Part shown: positions 6,839 through 15,460 of the stretch, in pieces
How positions within the stretch are numbered: position 1 is the stretch's first letter
Layout of the letters: each line of letters opens with the position of its first letter
Source of the DNA: JAEZVV01 sp036652035
GTDB lineage: Bacteria; Pseudomonadota; Gammaproteobacteria; Burkholderiales; Burkholderiaceae_F
Reading direction: 5' to 3'
DNA length: 38,407 nucleotides
NCBI GenBank assembly: GCA_036652035.1
Contig: JAVVWR010000025.1
Span: 1-38,407 of the forward strand
Made by a program: the position numbers and the translations under genes
Notes under the pieces: generated by a model
Told to the model about the DNA's origin: nothing
What the model saw: the letters and a program-made list of their open reading frames with translations, nothing else
Database searches by the model: none

Positions 6839-9800
6839 ATGACGTCAGGTCTCACCAAGGCGGCGCGCGTGCGCACGCCGATTCCGCCTTTCAGCCTCCC
6901 TGTGGAGCTCCCGGTGGCCGCTCGCGCCGAGGAGATTGCGCAAGCCATCCGCGAAAACCAGGTGGTGATCGTCTGTGGCGAAACCGGCTCAGGGAAAACG
7001 ACGCAGCTGCCCAAGATCTGCCTGCAGCTCGGGCGTGGTGAGCAGGGGCTGATCGGCCACACGCAGCCGCGGCGGATTGCCGCCTCGACCATTGCCAAGC
7101 GCATCGCGCACGAGCTGCACACGCAGCCGGGCGAGGTGGTGGGCTACAAGGTTCGCTTTACCGACAAGACCCAGCCGGGCGCGAGCATCAAGCTCATGAC
7201 CGACGGCATCTTGCTGGCCGAGTCGCAGGGCGATCCGCTCTTGCGCGCCTACGACACCTTGATCATCGACGAGGCGCACGAGCGCAGCCTCAACATCGAC
7301 TTCCTGCTGGGCTTTTTGAAGCAGCTTCTGCCGCGGCGGCCGGATCTCAAGCTCATCATCACCTCGGCCACCATCGATGCCGAGCGCTTTGCCCAGCATT
7401 TCGGAGCAAAGGACAAGCCCGCGCCGGTGATCAATGTTTCGGGCCGGCTTTATCCGGTCGAGATCCGCTGGCGCCCGGTGCGTGACGAAGACGACGCCGA
7501 CGACCGCACCCTGATGGACGCGATCGTCGATGCGGTTGACGAACTGGCCATGGCGGGCCGCGGCGACGTGCTGGTGTTCCTGCCCGGCGAGCGCGAGATC
7601 CGCGAGGCGGCCGAAGCCTTGCGCAAGCACCACCCGCCTGCGACCGAGATCCTGCCGCTTTACGCGCGCCTGTCGGCCGAGGAGCAGGAGCGGGTGTTCC
7701 GCCCGGGCGGCGCGCGGCGAATCGTGCTCGCCACCAACGTGGCCGAAACCTCGCTCACCGTGCCCGGCATTCGCTACGTGGTCGACACGGGGTTGGCGCG
7801 GGTCAAGCGCTACTCGTACCGCAACAAGGTCGAGCAGCTGCAGATCGAGGCGATCAGCCAGGCCGCGGCCAATCAGCGCGCCGGTCGCTGCGGTCGGGTG
7901 GCCGACGGCATCTGCGTGCGGCTCTACGACGAAGCCGATTTCAACAAACGCCCCAAGTTCACCGACCCCGAGATTCTGCGCAGTTCGCTCGCGGCCGTGA
8001 TCCTGCGCATGAAGTCGCTGCGCCTGGGCGAAGTGCGCGACTTTCCCTTTGTCGAAGCACCCCCCGCGCGGGCGATCGCCGACGGTTACGACCTGCTCGC
8101 CGAGCTCAATGCGGTCGACGAGCGCGGCGCGCTTACCCAGGTGGGACGAGAACTCGCCAAGCTGCCGCTCGACCCTCGGGTGGGCCGGATGCTGCTCGGC
8201 GCGCGCGACCAGCAGGCGCTCGCCGAAGTGCTGATCATCGCGGCCGCCTTGAGCGTGCAGGACCCGCGCGAACGGCCGCCCGAGCACCAGGAAGCGGCCG
8301 ACCAGGCGCACCGGCGCCTGGCCGACGACAAGAGCGATTTCCTCTCCTTTGTGAAGCTGTGGAAGTTCGTCCACGAGCGGATCGAACACAAGAAGTCGAA
8401 CAAGAAGCTCACCGACGATTTGAAGAGCCACTTCCTGTCGCCGCGCCGCGTGCGCGAATGGAAGGACGTGCATTCGCAGCTCCTCGCCCTGGTGGGCGAG
8501 CTGGGCTGGCGCGTCAATACGGCGGAGGCCACGCTCGAGCAGGTGCATCTGGCGCTGCTCACCGGGCTTCTGGGCAACGTCGGCTTCAAGCAGCTCGACG
8601 CGGATTACCGCGAGCCGCCGTTTGTGGGCGCGCGCGGCATCAAGTTCCACGTCTGGCCCGGCTCTCCGCTTGCCAAGAAGGCCGGGCGCTGGGTGGTGGC
8701 GGCCGAACTGGTCGAGACCTCGCGCCTCTTTGCCCGCTGCATCGCCAACATCGATCCGGTGTGGATCGAGCGCGCCGGCGCCCACCTGATCAAGAAAAGC
8801 TGGTCCGACCCGCACTGGGAGAAAAAGCCCGCCCAGGTGATGGCGTTCGAGCGCGGTGCGCTCTACGGCCTGACCGTGTATGCGCAGCGGCGAGTCAACT
8901 TCGGCGGCCGCGACCCCCAGGTGGCGCGCGAGCTCTTCATCCGCGAAGCCCTGGTGGCGGGCGAGTACGAGACCCAGGCGCCCTTCTTTGCGCACAACCG
9001 GCGCCTGGTCAAGGAGATCCGAGACCTCGAACACAAGACCCGCCGCCCGGACGTTCTGGTCGATGACGAACTGATCTTCGCCTTCTACGACCAGCTGTTG
9101 CCTGCCGAGATCGTCAGCGGCTCGAGCTTCGAGCGCTGGCGCAAGGAGGCCGAGGCCAAGAGTCCGAAGCTTCTGTTTCTCTCGCGCGACGAGCTGATGC
9201 GGCACGAGGCCGCCGGTGTGACGACCGAGCTCTTTCCCAAGAAGCTCGCGATGCGCGGAGTCGAGATGGCGGTGAGTTACCACTTCGAACCCGGCAGCCC
9301 GCGCGATGGCGTCACGCTTGCCGTGCCCTTGTACGCGCTCAACCAGATCGACGCCACCCGCTGCGAATGGCTGGTGCCGGGCATGTTGAAGGAAAAGGTT
9401 CACCTGCTCTTGAAGAGCCTGCCGCAGAAGCTGCGCCGGCATTGCGTGCCGGTGCCCGAGTACGCGCAGGGCTTTGTCGATCGCATGGGCGCCAAGGTGC
9501 TCGAGCCCAAGGAAAGTCTGGTCGAGGCCTTGATCGCCGACGTGAGAGAGGTCAAGCGCATCGTCTGCCAGCCCGCCGATTTCAAGCTCGAGCAGTTGCC
9601 GCTTCACCTGACGATGAATGTCAAGGTGATCGACGAGCACGGCCGCCAGCTCGCCATGGGCCGCAGCCTGGCCGCCTTGCGCGCCGAGCTGGGGGCCGAG
9701 GCGCAAAAGACTTTCCAGACCATCGCCGAGAAAGACGCCAAGGTTGCCGACGAACTGCACGACGAGATCACCGACTGGGATTTCGGCGAGCTGCCCGAGC

Positions 9801-10627
9801 TGCTCGAGATCCGCCGCAAGGGCCAGGTCCTGATCGGCCACCCGGCGCTGGTTGACCGCGGCAGCTTCTGCTCGCTCGATGTGTTCGACGACGCCGCCGA
9901 GGCGGCAGCGCGCCACCGCGACGGCCTGCGGCGATTGTTCCGGCTGCAGTTGAAGGAGCAGGTCAAGTTCCTCGAGAAGAGCCTCAACAGCCTGCAGACC
10001 ACGCAGATGCAGGCGGGCACGGTGCCGGCGATCGCCGCCGCGGTGACGAGCTTTGAGGACTTGCGCGATCAGGTGGTGACGGCGGCGATCGACCGCACCG
10101 CCTTGATCGAACCCTGGCCGACCGACAACGCCAGTTTTGCCGCGCGCAAGAACGACGCTCGCGGCAAGCTCAACCTGATTGCGCAGGAAGTCGCCCGTCT
10201 GGTGGCCGCCATCGTCACCGAAGCGGCCGCGATCCCGAAGAAGCTCAACGGACTCAAGGGCTTTCCGGCTGCCATTGCCGATGTCGAGGCGCAGATGAAG
10301 GCGCTGTTTCCGCGCCGCTTCATCGTCGATGTTCCGCCGGCTCAGCTCTCTCACTACCCGCGCTATCTCAAGGCGATCGCAGCCCGGCTCGACAAGCTCA
10401 AGAACGAACCGGCGCGCGACCAGGCCCGGATGGCCGAGCTGGTGCAGCTGGCAACGCCCTTCCAGCGCGAGTTGGCCGCGCGCAAGGGGGTGATCGACCC
10501 GCGCCTGACCGAGTTCCGCTGGCTGCTCGAGGAACTGCGGGTGTCGCTCTTTGCTCAGGAGTTGCGCACGCCGATGCCGGTCAGCGTCAAGCGCCTGCAA
10601 AAGGTGTGGGAGTCGCTGCGGCGCTAA
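6839..10627 (+). CDS. hrpA: ATP-dependent RNA helicase HrpA
   Basis: A DEAH-box RNA helicase of 1262 residues, close to the 1300 of E. coli HrpA, which has been linked to rescue of stalled or collided ribosomes. Motif I is GETGSGKT (47-54), motif II DEAH (144-147), motif III SAT (175-177), then LATNVAETSLT (298-308), and motif VI QRAGRCGR (346-353). A helicase-associated region follows, then the long C-terminal domain typical of HrpA, including the conserved GLTVYAQRRVNFG stretch. The ATG at 6839 begins the family similarity. The gene is transcribed alone from the promoter region shared with argA. A 1300-codon open frame on the opposite strand is a codon-bias shadow. Confidence 0.96.
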   Translation: MTSGLTKAARVRTPIPPFSLPVELPVAARAEEIAQAIRENQVVIVCGETGSGKTTQLPKICLQLGRGEQGLIGHTQPRRIAASTIAKRIAHELHTQPGEVVGYKVRFTDKTQPGASIKLMTDGILLAESQGDPLLRAYDTLIIDEAHERSLNIDFLLGFLKQLLPRRPDLKLIITSATIDAERFAQHFGAKDKPAPVINVSGRLYPVEIRWRPVRDEDDADDRTLMDAIVDAVDELAMAGRGDVLVFLPGEREIREAAEALRKHHPPATEILPLYARLSAEEQERVFRPGGARRIVLATNVAETSLTVPGIRYVVDTGLARVKRYSYRNKVEQLQIEAISQAAANQRAGRCGRVADGICVRLYDEADFNKRPKFTDPEILRSSLAAVILRMKSLRLGEVRDFPFVEAPPARAIADGYDLLAELNAVDERGALTQVGRELAKLPLDPRVGRMLLGARDQQALAEVLIIAAALSVQDPRERPPEHQEAADQAHRRLADDKSDFLSFVKLWKFVHERIEHKKSNKKLTDDLKSHFLSPRRVREWKDVHSQLLALVGELGWRVNTAEATLEQVHLALLTGLLGNVGFKQLDADYREPPFVGARGIKFHVWPGSPLAKKAGRWVVAAELVETSRLFARCIANIDPVWIERAGAHLIKKSWSDPHWEKKPAQVMAFERGALYGLTVYAQRRVNFGGRDPQVARELFIREALVAGEYETQAPFFAHNRRLVKEIRDLEHKTRRPDVLVDDELIFAFYDQLLPAEIVSGSSFERWRKEAEAKSPKLLFLSRDELMRHEAAGVTTELFPKKLAMRGVEMAVSYHFEPGSPRDGVTLAVPLYALNQIDATRCEWLVPGMLKEKVHLLLKSLPQKLRRHCVPVPEYAQGFVDRMGAKVLEPKESLVEALIADVREVKRIVCQPADFKLEQLPLHLTMNVKVIDEHGRQLAMGRSLAALRAELGAEAQKTFQTIAEKDAKVADELHDEITDWDFGELPELLEIRRKGQVLIGHPALVDRGSFCSLDVFDDAAEAAARHRDGLRRLFRLQLKEQVKFLEKSLNSLQTTQMQAGTVPAIAAAVTSFEDLRDQVVTAAIDRTALIEPWPTDNASFAARKNDARGKLNLIAQEVARLVAAIVTEAAAIPKKLNGLKGFPAAIADVEAQMKALFPRRFIVDVPPAQLSHYPRYLKAIAARLDKLKNEPARDQARMAELVQLATPFQRELAARKGVIDPRLTEFRWLLEELRVSLFAQELRTPMPVSVKRLQKVWESLRR

Positions 10628-10633
10628 GCCGGG

Positions 10634-10666
10634 GGTGGGCGAGTACTTGTGGCAAGCTCGCCCACC
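10634..10666. other. Stem-loop between hrpA and the YbaN-like gene
   Basis: A perfect 10-bp stem (GGTGGGCGAG with CTCGCCCACC) and a 13-base loop, 6 bp after the hrpA stop. There is no T tract, so it may stabilise the hrpA mRNA 3' end or attenuate read-through rather than act as a classical terminator. Confidence 0.5.
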
Positions 10667-10710
10667 GCGCTGGTTTGCGCTTGCTGTCCGCTCTTGCGGC
10701 TCACTGATCG

Positions 10711-11127
10711 ATGACTCCCGAAACCCTGCCTGCTGCTCGTCGCCCGTGGCCCGCCTGGTTGCGCGGGCTGCTGATCGCGGCCGGCTGGCTGTGCGTGGCC
10801 TTGGGGCTGTTGGGCGTCTTTCTGCCGCTGCTGCCGACCACGCCGTTTCTGCTTCTGGCGGCGGCGTGCTTTGCTCGTTCGTCGCCGCGGTTTCACGCCT
10901 GGCTGCTCGCCAACCGGACTTTCGGCCCCGTGATCTACCAGTGGGAAGCGAAGCGGACGATCCCGAAAAAGACCAAGCTGATCGCGATCGCGATGATGCT
11001 GGTGACGCTCTCGACTTCAATCGTCTTTTTCGTGCGGCCGCTCGGACTGAAGCTCTTGCTCGCCGCTTGCGGCCTGGGCTTGGCGGTCTGGATGTGGCGG
11101 ATTCCCTCGGAGCGCCCGCCGCGGTAG
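10711..11127 (+). CDS. YbaN family (DUF454) inner membrane protein
   Basis: A 138-residue membrane protein of the YbaN/DUF454 family, of unknown function. The N-terminal hydrophobic pair contains the diagnostic GLLGVFLPLLPTTPFLLLAAACFARSS region. It is followed by FHAWLLANRTFGPVI, the cytoplasmic WEAKRTIPKKTK segment, and two further membrane helices. The protein ends in a basic tail. The ATG at 10711 is the first in frame and similarity starts soon after it. It is convergent with the nuclease gene, with only 22 bp between stops. Confidence 0.88.
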   Translation: MTPETLPAARRPWPAWLRGLLIAAGWLCVALGLLGVFLPLLPTTPFLLLAAACFARSSPRFHAWLLANRTFGPVIYQWEAKRTIPKKTKLIAIAMMLVTLSTSIVFFVRPLGLKLLLAACGLGLAVWMWRIPSERPPR

Positions 11128-11149
11128 CGGGGCTCCGGACGGAGCGGCC

Positions 11150-11905
11150 TTAACGCGCCGCTGGCCGCGGCAGGAAATCGATGCCGGTGCGGCGCACCAG
11201 CTCCGCGTAGTCGATCGGCTTGCTCATGCGGGCGCTGTCGCTGTTCTCGACCCAGTAGGCCCAGCTGCGGCCGGTGGCGGCGTCGTGCACCAGCTTGTAG
11301 AGGTGGGTCGGGACCCAGACCTGGCTCGGCCCGAGCCGTCGCGCGCCGGGGCCGAAATGCGAGCCGGTGATGACGTAGACATCACCCTTGGCGCGGGCGG
11401 CGTATTGACGGGTCGCGCCTTCGACCGCATTGGCCCAGATCCCCTGGTTGTTGCGCGGGGCCTGCGGAACCATGTTGGCGAGACTGAAGGACTGCGCCAT
11501 GCCTTCGCGCGTCGCCATGATCGCCGCCGGCGCCATGTGACCGCGGTCAAAACGCACCGCCTGTCCGTCCTCTTGCAGCCGGGACTTGTAGTCGGCAAGC
11601 GTGGCGCGTTCGCGTGCGGGCAGACGGGCCTCTTCGTAGAAACGATCGCGGCGCTTGATCGCCCGCGCGGCCTCGAGCCGCTCGCGGTTGAGCTTGTAGG
11701 CAACCAGGATCGGGGTCTTGGCCTGGCCCGAGTGCAATACGGCGAATTCGGAGAAACACAGTTCGCGGCGTTGTTCGGGCGAGGCCTGGCCCACGACCGG
11801 AGCGCGGCCCTCAAGAAAGAAATCCGAACAACGGGAAAATTGCGCCGCGGCGGGGGCGCTGGCCAGCCCGGTCAGGGTGGCCGCAAGCAGAAACAGACTT
11901 CGCAC
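11150..11905 (-). CDS. Secreted DNA/RNA non-specific endonuclease (NUC1 family)
   Basis: A 251-residue sugar-non-specific nuclease of the Serratia NucA type, which cuts DNA and RNA with a single Mg ion. Residues 1-21 are a Sec signal peptide ending APAAA-Q. The active site D120-R-G-H123 has His as general base, and N153 with E162 (in NNQGIWANAVE) match the metal-binding Asn and the catalytic Glu of the family. Cysteines C26 and C50 could form a disulfide. It is expected in the periplasm or outside the cell, in nutrient scavenging or defence against extracellular DNA. No immunity protein is adjacent, as expected for an exported enzyme. Confidence 0.93.
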   Translation of the reverse strand: MRSLFLLAATLTGLASAPAAAQFSRCSDFFLEGRAPVVGQASPEQRRELCFSEFAVLHSGQAKTPILVAYKLNRERLEAARAIKRRDRFYEEARLPARERATLADYKSRLQEDGQAVRFDRGHMAPAAIMATREGMAQSFSLANMVPQAPRNNQGIWANAVEGATRQYAARAKGDVYVITGSHFGPGARRLGPSQVWVPTHLYKLVHDAATGRSWAYWVENSDSARMSKPIDYAELVRRTGIDFLPRPAAR

Positions 11906-12055
11906 GGGAATGGACTGACGCGGGCTTGACGCCCGCAGAGGAAGAATCGGGCGTCGAAGCTATCACGGGTGACGGCGCGGTCCGCGATGGCGCAGGCTTG
12001 GTGGATACGCGCAGAGCACGGGCTGGATCAAGGCCGACGGCTTGGATCGATCGAC
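11906..12055. other. Short noncoding stretch upstream of the nuclease gene
   Basis: 150 bp between the nuclease start and the exbD remnant. It contains a small inverted repeat (GCGGGC-TTGAC-GCCCGC) about 20 bp upstream of the nuclease start. No clear promoter boxes or genes are seen. Confidence 0.4.
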
Positions 12056-12352
12056 TCAAGCACCGGGTTCGGTCACAAAGCCACCCCGGGTGATGCCAGC
12101 GCGCTGCGCCGCCGCCATTACCTGGAGCACGGCTTCATAGGCCACGCTGCGGGCGCCCAGGGCCCGCAGTTCGGGCTGCGGCGATTGGGCGGCCGCTTCG
12201 CCCAGGTGCTGGGCAGGCGCTTCGCGGCTCACCGGGCGCTCGTTTCGCCGGAGCTGGCCGGCGGCATCGAGGGTGATCGTCTCCGATGTGGCCGGCGCTG
12301 GCAGCTCCTGCGCCGAGGCGCACGGCAGATCGAGCCCGACGGTGTGCGTAAT
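12056..12352 (-). pseudogene. Fragment of an ExbD/TolR-type biopolymer transport protein
   Basis: Minus-strand translation ending at the TGA at 12056-12058 gives about 98 residues without a stop. It begins ITHTVGLDLPCAS, continues with TITLDAAGQLRRN and PVSREA, and ends VMAAAQRAGITRGGFVTEPGA. This matches the periplasmic part of ExbD (typical LLTHAVKLDLP, then TLTLDAQG, then VMAAAQRAGLxRIGFVTEP). The N-terminal cytoplasmic tail and the membrane helix, including its essential Asp, are absent. Upstream of 12352 the similarity ends abruptly and no start codon fits. It is therefore a remnant of a TonB-ExbB-ExbD energising system, and no exbB or tonB lies nearby. Confidence 0.72.
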
Positions 12353-12595
12353 GGCGGGTGTTGGGCGAGGACGGCGTGGCTGCCCGGATCGCCGCGGGTG
12401 GTCTGCGGCGTGACGTGTATTGAGAGCCGCTTTCGTGGTGACGACTCGGTTGTCACGCCTCTTGGGTGTCGGGTGAATCGTGTTGGGTGTCGCCGGTGCC
12501 GGTCATCCGATGTCAACGCGCGGGGGGGAAAGCGTCATGGCCTTGCCCCGAGGGGCCGGGCCGAATGGCGAGTTCTGTGCTGGGATTCCCTTGGA
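12353..12595. other. Noncoding DNA between the exbD remnant and the beta-propeller gene
   Basis: No credible gene. It contains an 8-bp inverted repeat, GGCGTGAC at 12407-12414 and GTCACGCC at 12452-12459, bracketing 37 bp. This lies just beyond the break point of the exbD fragment and might be the edge of a small mobile or repetitive element, but no second copy is visible in this window. Confidence 0.4.
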
Positions 12596-12601
12596 TAGAA
12601 T
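12596..12601 (+). promoter_or_regulatory. Possible -10 element (TAGAAT) for the beta-propeller operon
   Basis: TAGAAT lies 48 bp upstream of the ATG at 12649, in the context TTGGATAGAATCGG. The -35 position is not well conserved. The same hexamer recurs upstream of the Bug gene (23338) and the small Cys-rich gene (36539). Confidence 0.35.
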
Positions 12602-12648
12602 CGGCAATATCAACGCACGCTTTGTGCCGTGATTCCAGGAGGGCTTGC

Positions 12649-13629
12649 ATGCGGTCGTTGTTGCTGGGAATGCGCTTTCTTGCCGGGTTGTGGCTGGCCT
12701 TGGGCGCCCACGTGGCCGGCGCTGCGGTGGTGGTGGTACTCAACTCCGGCGATGCGTCGGTCAGCCTGATCGACCAGGATTCGCGCAAGGAACTGCGGCG
12801 CTTTGATGTCGGCAAGGAGCCGCACCACCTGATGGCCACGCCCGACGGCCAATCGCTGATCGTGGCCAATGCAGCTGGCAACGACCTGGTTTTTCTCAAT
12901 CCCAGGACCGGCGAGATCCAGAAGCGGGTGAAGAACGTGGCCGATCCCTATCAGGTTGGCTATTCGCCCGACAAGAAGTGGTTTGTCACCGCCGCCAACC
13001 GGATGCACCGGGTCGATATCTACGCCGCGTCCAACAACGGCCAGGATTTGAAACGGGTCAAGTCGGTGGCGGCGCCCAAGACTCCGAGCCACATCGCCTT
13101 TTCAGCCGACAGCCAGATCGCTTTTGTCACCCTGCAGGACAGCGACGAGCTGATCGCGATTGGCCTGGCCGATCAGACTCCGCTGTGGAAAATGCGCACG
13201 GGCGATACGCCGGCGGGGGTCTGGATGACGCCGGACGACAAGTACCTGCTGATCGGCATGACTGGCGCCGATTACATCGAGGTGATCGACTGGCGCGCCC
13301 AAAAGAGCGTCAAGCGGATCAAGACCGGCCGCGGCGCGCACAACTTTCGTCCGCTGGGTGATGGCCGCCATGTGTTCGCGTCGAACCGGGTCGACAACAC
13401 CATCAGCCTGATCGACCAGCTCACCCTCGAGAAGAAATACGACATCGCGGTTCCTGGCGGCCCCGATTGCATGGAGATCACCGCTGACGGCAAGCGCCTG
13501 TGGGTGACCCAGCGCTGGATCAAGTCGGTGTCGATCATCGATCTCGAGACGCGCCAGCTGATCGACACCATTCCGGTCGGCAAGTCGCCGCACGGGGTGT
13601 TCTTCATCAATAACGCCGGCTGGCGTTAA
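12649..13629 (+). CDS. Exported YVTN-type beta-propeller protein
   Basis: A 326-residue protein with a signal peptide (about residues 1-24, ending HVAGA-A). It is followed by repeats of the YVTN/cytochrome-d1-like propeller type, for example VSLIDQDSRKELRRFDVGKEPHHLMATPDG, TISLIDQLTLEKKYDIAVPGG and VSIIDLETRQLIDTIPVGKSPHGVFF. No CXXCH haem motif is present. The ATG at 12649 has a strong AGGAGG eight bases upstream and starts the signal peptide. The frame is open earlier but without coding character. Proteins of this type often sit beside PQQ-dependent or cytochrome systems, but none is adjacent here. It heads a tight run of five genes. Its binding partner is unknown. Confidence 0.85.
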   Translation: MRSLLLGMRFLAGLWLALGAHVAGAAVVVVLNSGDASVSLIDQDSRKELRRFDVGKEPHHLMATPDGQSLIVANAAGNDLVFLNPRTGEIQKRVKNVADPYQVGYSPDKKWFVTAANRMHRVDIYAASNNGQDLKRVKSVAAPKTPSHIAFSADSQIAFVTLQDSDELIAIGLADQTPLWKMRTGDTPAGVWMTPDDKYLLIGMTGADYIEVIDWRAQKSVKRIKTGRGAHNFRPLGDGRHVFASNRVDNTISLIDQLTLEKKYDIAVPGGPDCMEITADGKRLWVTQRWIKSVSIIDLETRQLIDTIPVGKSPHGVFFINNAGWR

Positions 13630-13658
13630 GCCCGCCCGCCGCCGCTGCCGCTCGCCCG

Positions 13659-14504
13659 ATGCACTATCGCTACCTCGACTACCAGCGCAAGAAGCCACGT
13701 CGCACCCGCATCCTGATCCTGGTGGCGGCGGCGGTGCTGCTGGGTTTGTGGTGGTTCGATGTCTTGGCCCAGCCGGCCTGCCGCGATCCGGTCTATCTCA
13801 GCTTCGATACCGGCAATATGAGTCAGGCCGAGCGGATCGCCGCCACGCTGCGGCGCCACGAGGTCAAGGCCACTTTTTTCCTGGCCAACGAGAAAACCGT
13901 TCGCGGCGATTCGGCGCTGGACGCGTCGTGGGCCGGTTTCTGGCGCGAGCGGGCCGCCGAGGGCCATGCCTTTGGCTCTCACACCTGGCGCCACGGCCGC
14001 ATCCTGGCCGACGGCGCCGCCGGCGCCGTCAACTACCGGCCGCAGTTCGGCGCGGCCGCAGGCCGGACGATCGCCTTGTCGCCCGCCGAGTTCTGCGCCG
14101 AACTCAAGCAGGTCGATTCGGTTTTCCGTGATTTGAGCGGTCGTGGCCTCGACGCGATCTGGCGCGCACCCGGCGGCCACACCAGCGCCAACGCGCTGGG
14201 TGCCGCCCGGGCTTGCGGCTATGCGCATGTGGCGTGGGCGCGGGCGGGGTTTCTGGGCGACGAGCTGCCCGCGAGCCAGGTCTCGAACGCGGCCTTGCTC
14301 GCGCGGGCGCTCGCCGACATTCGCGCCGGCGACGTCTTGATGGCTCACCTGGGCATCTGGTCGCGGCAGCCTGTGTGGGCGCCGACGCTCGATCCTTTGA
14401 TCGCCGGCCTTAAAGAGCGCGGTTTTTGTTTTCGCCCTCTGACCGAGCATCCGCAATACGCCGCCACCGCGCCCCACCTCAGCCTGGCGGCGGGCCGGCC
14501 ATGA
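13659..14504 (+). CDS. Membrane-anchored polysaccharide deacetylase-like protein (variant NodB domain)
   Basis: A 281-residue protein with a basic N-terminus and one membrane anchor (about residues 17-35), then a NodB-homology domain. Motif 1 is SFD50-T51-G-N instead of the usual TFDDG: the first Asp (catalytic base) is kept, but the second Asp, normally a metal ligand, is Thr. Motif 2 is intact (SH108TWRH112). WRAPGGH (about 168) matches motif 3, and DVLMAHLG near 228 resembles the motif around the second catalytic region. It is probably a periplasmic deacetylase of a glycan, or a divergent relative with altered metal use. It lies 29 bp after the propeller gene and its stop overlaps the next start (ATGA). 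Confidence 0.85.
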   Translation: MHYRYLDYQRKKPRRTRILILVAAAVLLGLWWFDVLAQPACRDPVYLSFDTGNMSQAERIAATLRRHEVKATFFLANEKTVRGDSALDASWAGFWRERAAEGHAFGSHTWRHGRILADGAAGAVNYRPQFGAAAGRTIALSPAEFCAELKQVDSVFRDLSGRGLDAIWRAPGGHTSANALGAARACGYAHVAWARAGFLGDELPASQVSNAALLARALADIRAGDVLMAHLGIWSRQPVWAPTLDPLIAGLKERGFCFRPLTEHPQYAATAPHLSLAAGRP

Positions 14505-15460
14505 TCGATTCGATTGAAAACGGGCTCTCGCTCGTCCAGAGCTGGCTGTTCGAGCGCGCGGTCGAGCCGCTGATGTATTCGCTCGGCCTGATGGCCTGGC
14601 TTGAGCGAGCGTATGAAGGGCTCGAATGGGTGGTGCTGGGCGCGCTCCAGGTGCTGCTGCTCTACGCCATCCTGCGTCCGCTCGAGGCGCTCTGGCCGGC
14701 CGAGCCGCTCACCGATCGACGCGCGGCCCGGGTCGATGTGATCTACACCTTGCTCCACCGGCTCGGCGTGTTCCCGCTGCTGTTCTTCGTGGTGCTGACG
14801 CCGCTCGCCTTTGGCGCCTCGAGGCTGATGCGCGAGCTCGATCTGACCCCGTTTCAGCTCGACGATCTAGGGCCGGGCGTGACCGACATCGCCTGGGTGA
14901 GCTTTCTGCTCTACCTGGTGGTGCTCGATTTTGTCGATTACTGGATTCACCGCGCGCAGCACCGCTTTGCCTGGTGGTGGGCCTTGCACGCCTTGCATCA
15001 CTCGCAGCGCCAAATGACTTTCTGGGCCGACAACCGCAACCACGTGCTCGACGATTTGATCCGCGACGCGATTCTCGCCGCGGTGGCCTTGGCGATCGGG
15101 GCCGAGCCCGGCCAGTTCGTCGGCATCGTGCTGCTCACGCGAGCGGTGCAAAGCCTGCATCACGCCAATATCCGGCTCTCGTTCGGGCCGTTCGACGCCG
15201 CGCTGGTGAGTCCGGTGTTCCACCGCCGTCATCACGCCATTGGCAGCGGGCACGAAGGGGCTCATCTTGGCTGCAATTTCGCGGTGTTGTTCCCCGTCTG
15301 GGATGTGCTGTTTGGCACCGCCAACTTTGACCGTCGGATCGAGCCCACCGGCATTCGCGATCAACTGCCACAACCGCTCGGACGCAAGCGCGACTACGGC
15401 CAAGGCTTCTGGAGTCAGCAGTGGCTGGGTCTCAAACGACTGATCAATCACTCCGCCTGA
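14501..15460 (+). CDS. Fatty acid hydroxylase / sterol desaturase family membrane enzyme
   Basis: A 319-residue integral membrane di-iron oxygenase. The histidine ligands are in family order: H150-RAQ-H154, H163-AL-HH (166-167), HH at 220-221, and H241-RR-HH (244-245), between hydrophobic helices. Such enzymes hydroxylate or desaturate lipid-like substrates with O2. Bacterial members act on fatty acids, carotenoids, hopanoid-like compounds or ether lipids. The start ATG at 14501 overlaps the deacetylase stop by 4 bp (ATGA), and the 3' end overlaps the EI24 gene by 40 bp, which argues for translational coupling. The substrate is not known. Confidence 0.9.
   Translation: MIDSIENGLSLVQSWLFERAVEPLMYSLGLMAWLERAYEGLEWVVLGALQVLLLYAILRPLEALWPAEPLTDRRAARVDVIYTLLHRLGVFPLLFFVVLTPLAFGASRLMRELDLTPFQLDDLGPGVTDIAWVSFLLYLVVLDFVDYWIHRAQHRFAWWWALHALHHSQRQMTFWADNRNHVLDDLIRDAILAAVALAIGAEPGQFVGIVLLTRAVQSLHHANIRLSFGPFDAALVSPVFHRRHHAIGSGHEGAHLGCNFAVLFPVWDVLFGTANFDRRIEPTGIRDQLPQPLGRKRDYGQGFWSQQWLGLKRLINHSA

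Noticed and set aside
6989..11020. A 1343-codon open frame on the minus strand opposite hrpA
   Set aside because: Its product is rich in R, H, Q, L and A with no recognisable family, exactly what the antisense frame of GC-rich codons gives. hrpA on the plus strand has all helicase motifs.
11969..12598. A 209-codon plus-strand open frame
   Set aside because: The minus strand in the same place carries the recognisable ExbD remnant, and the plus-strand product has no family features.
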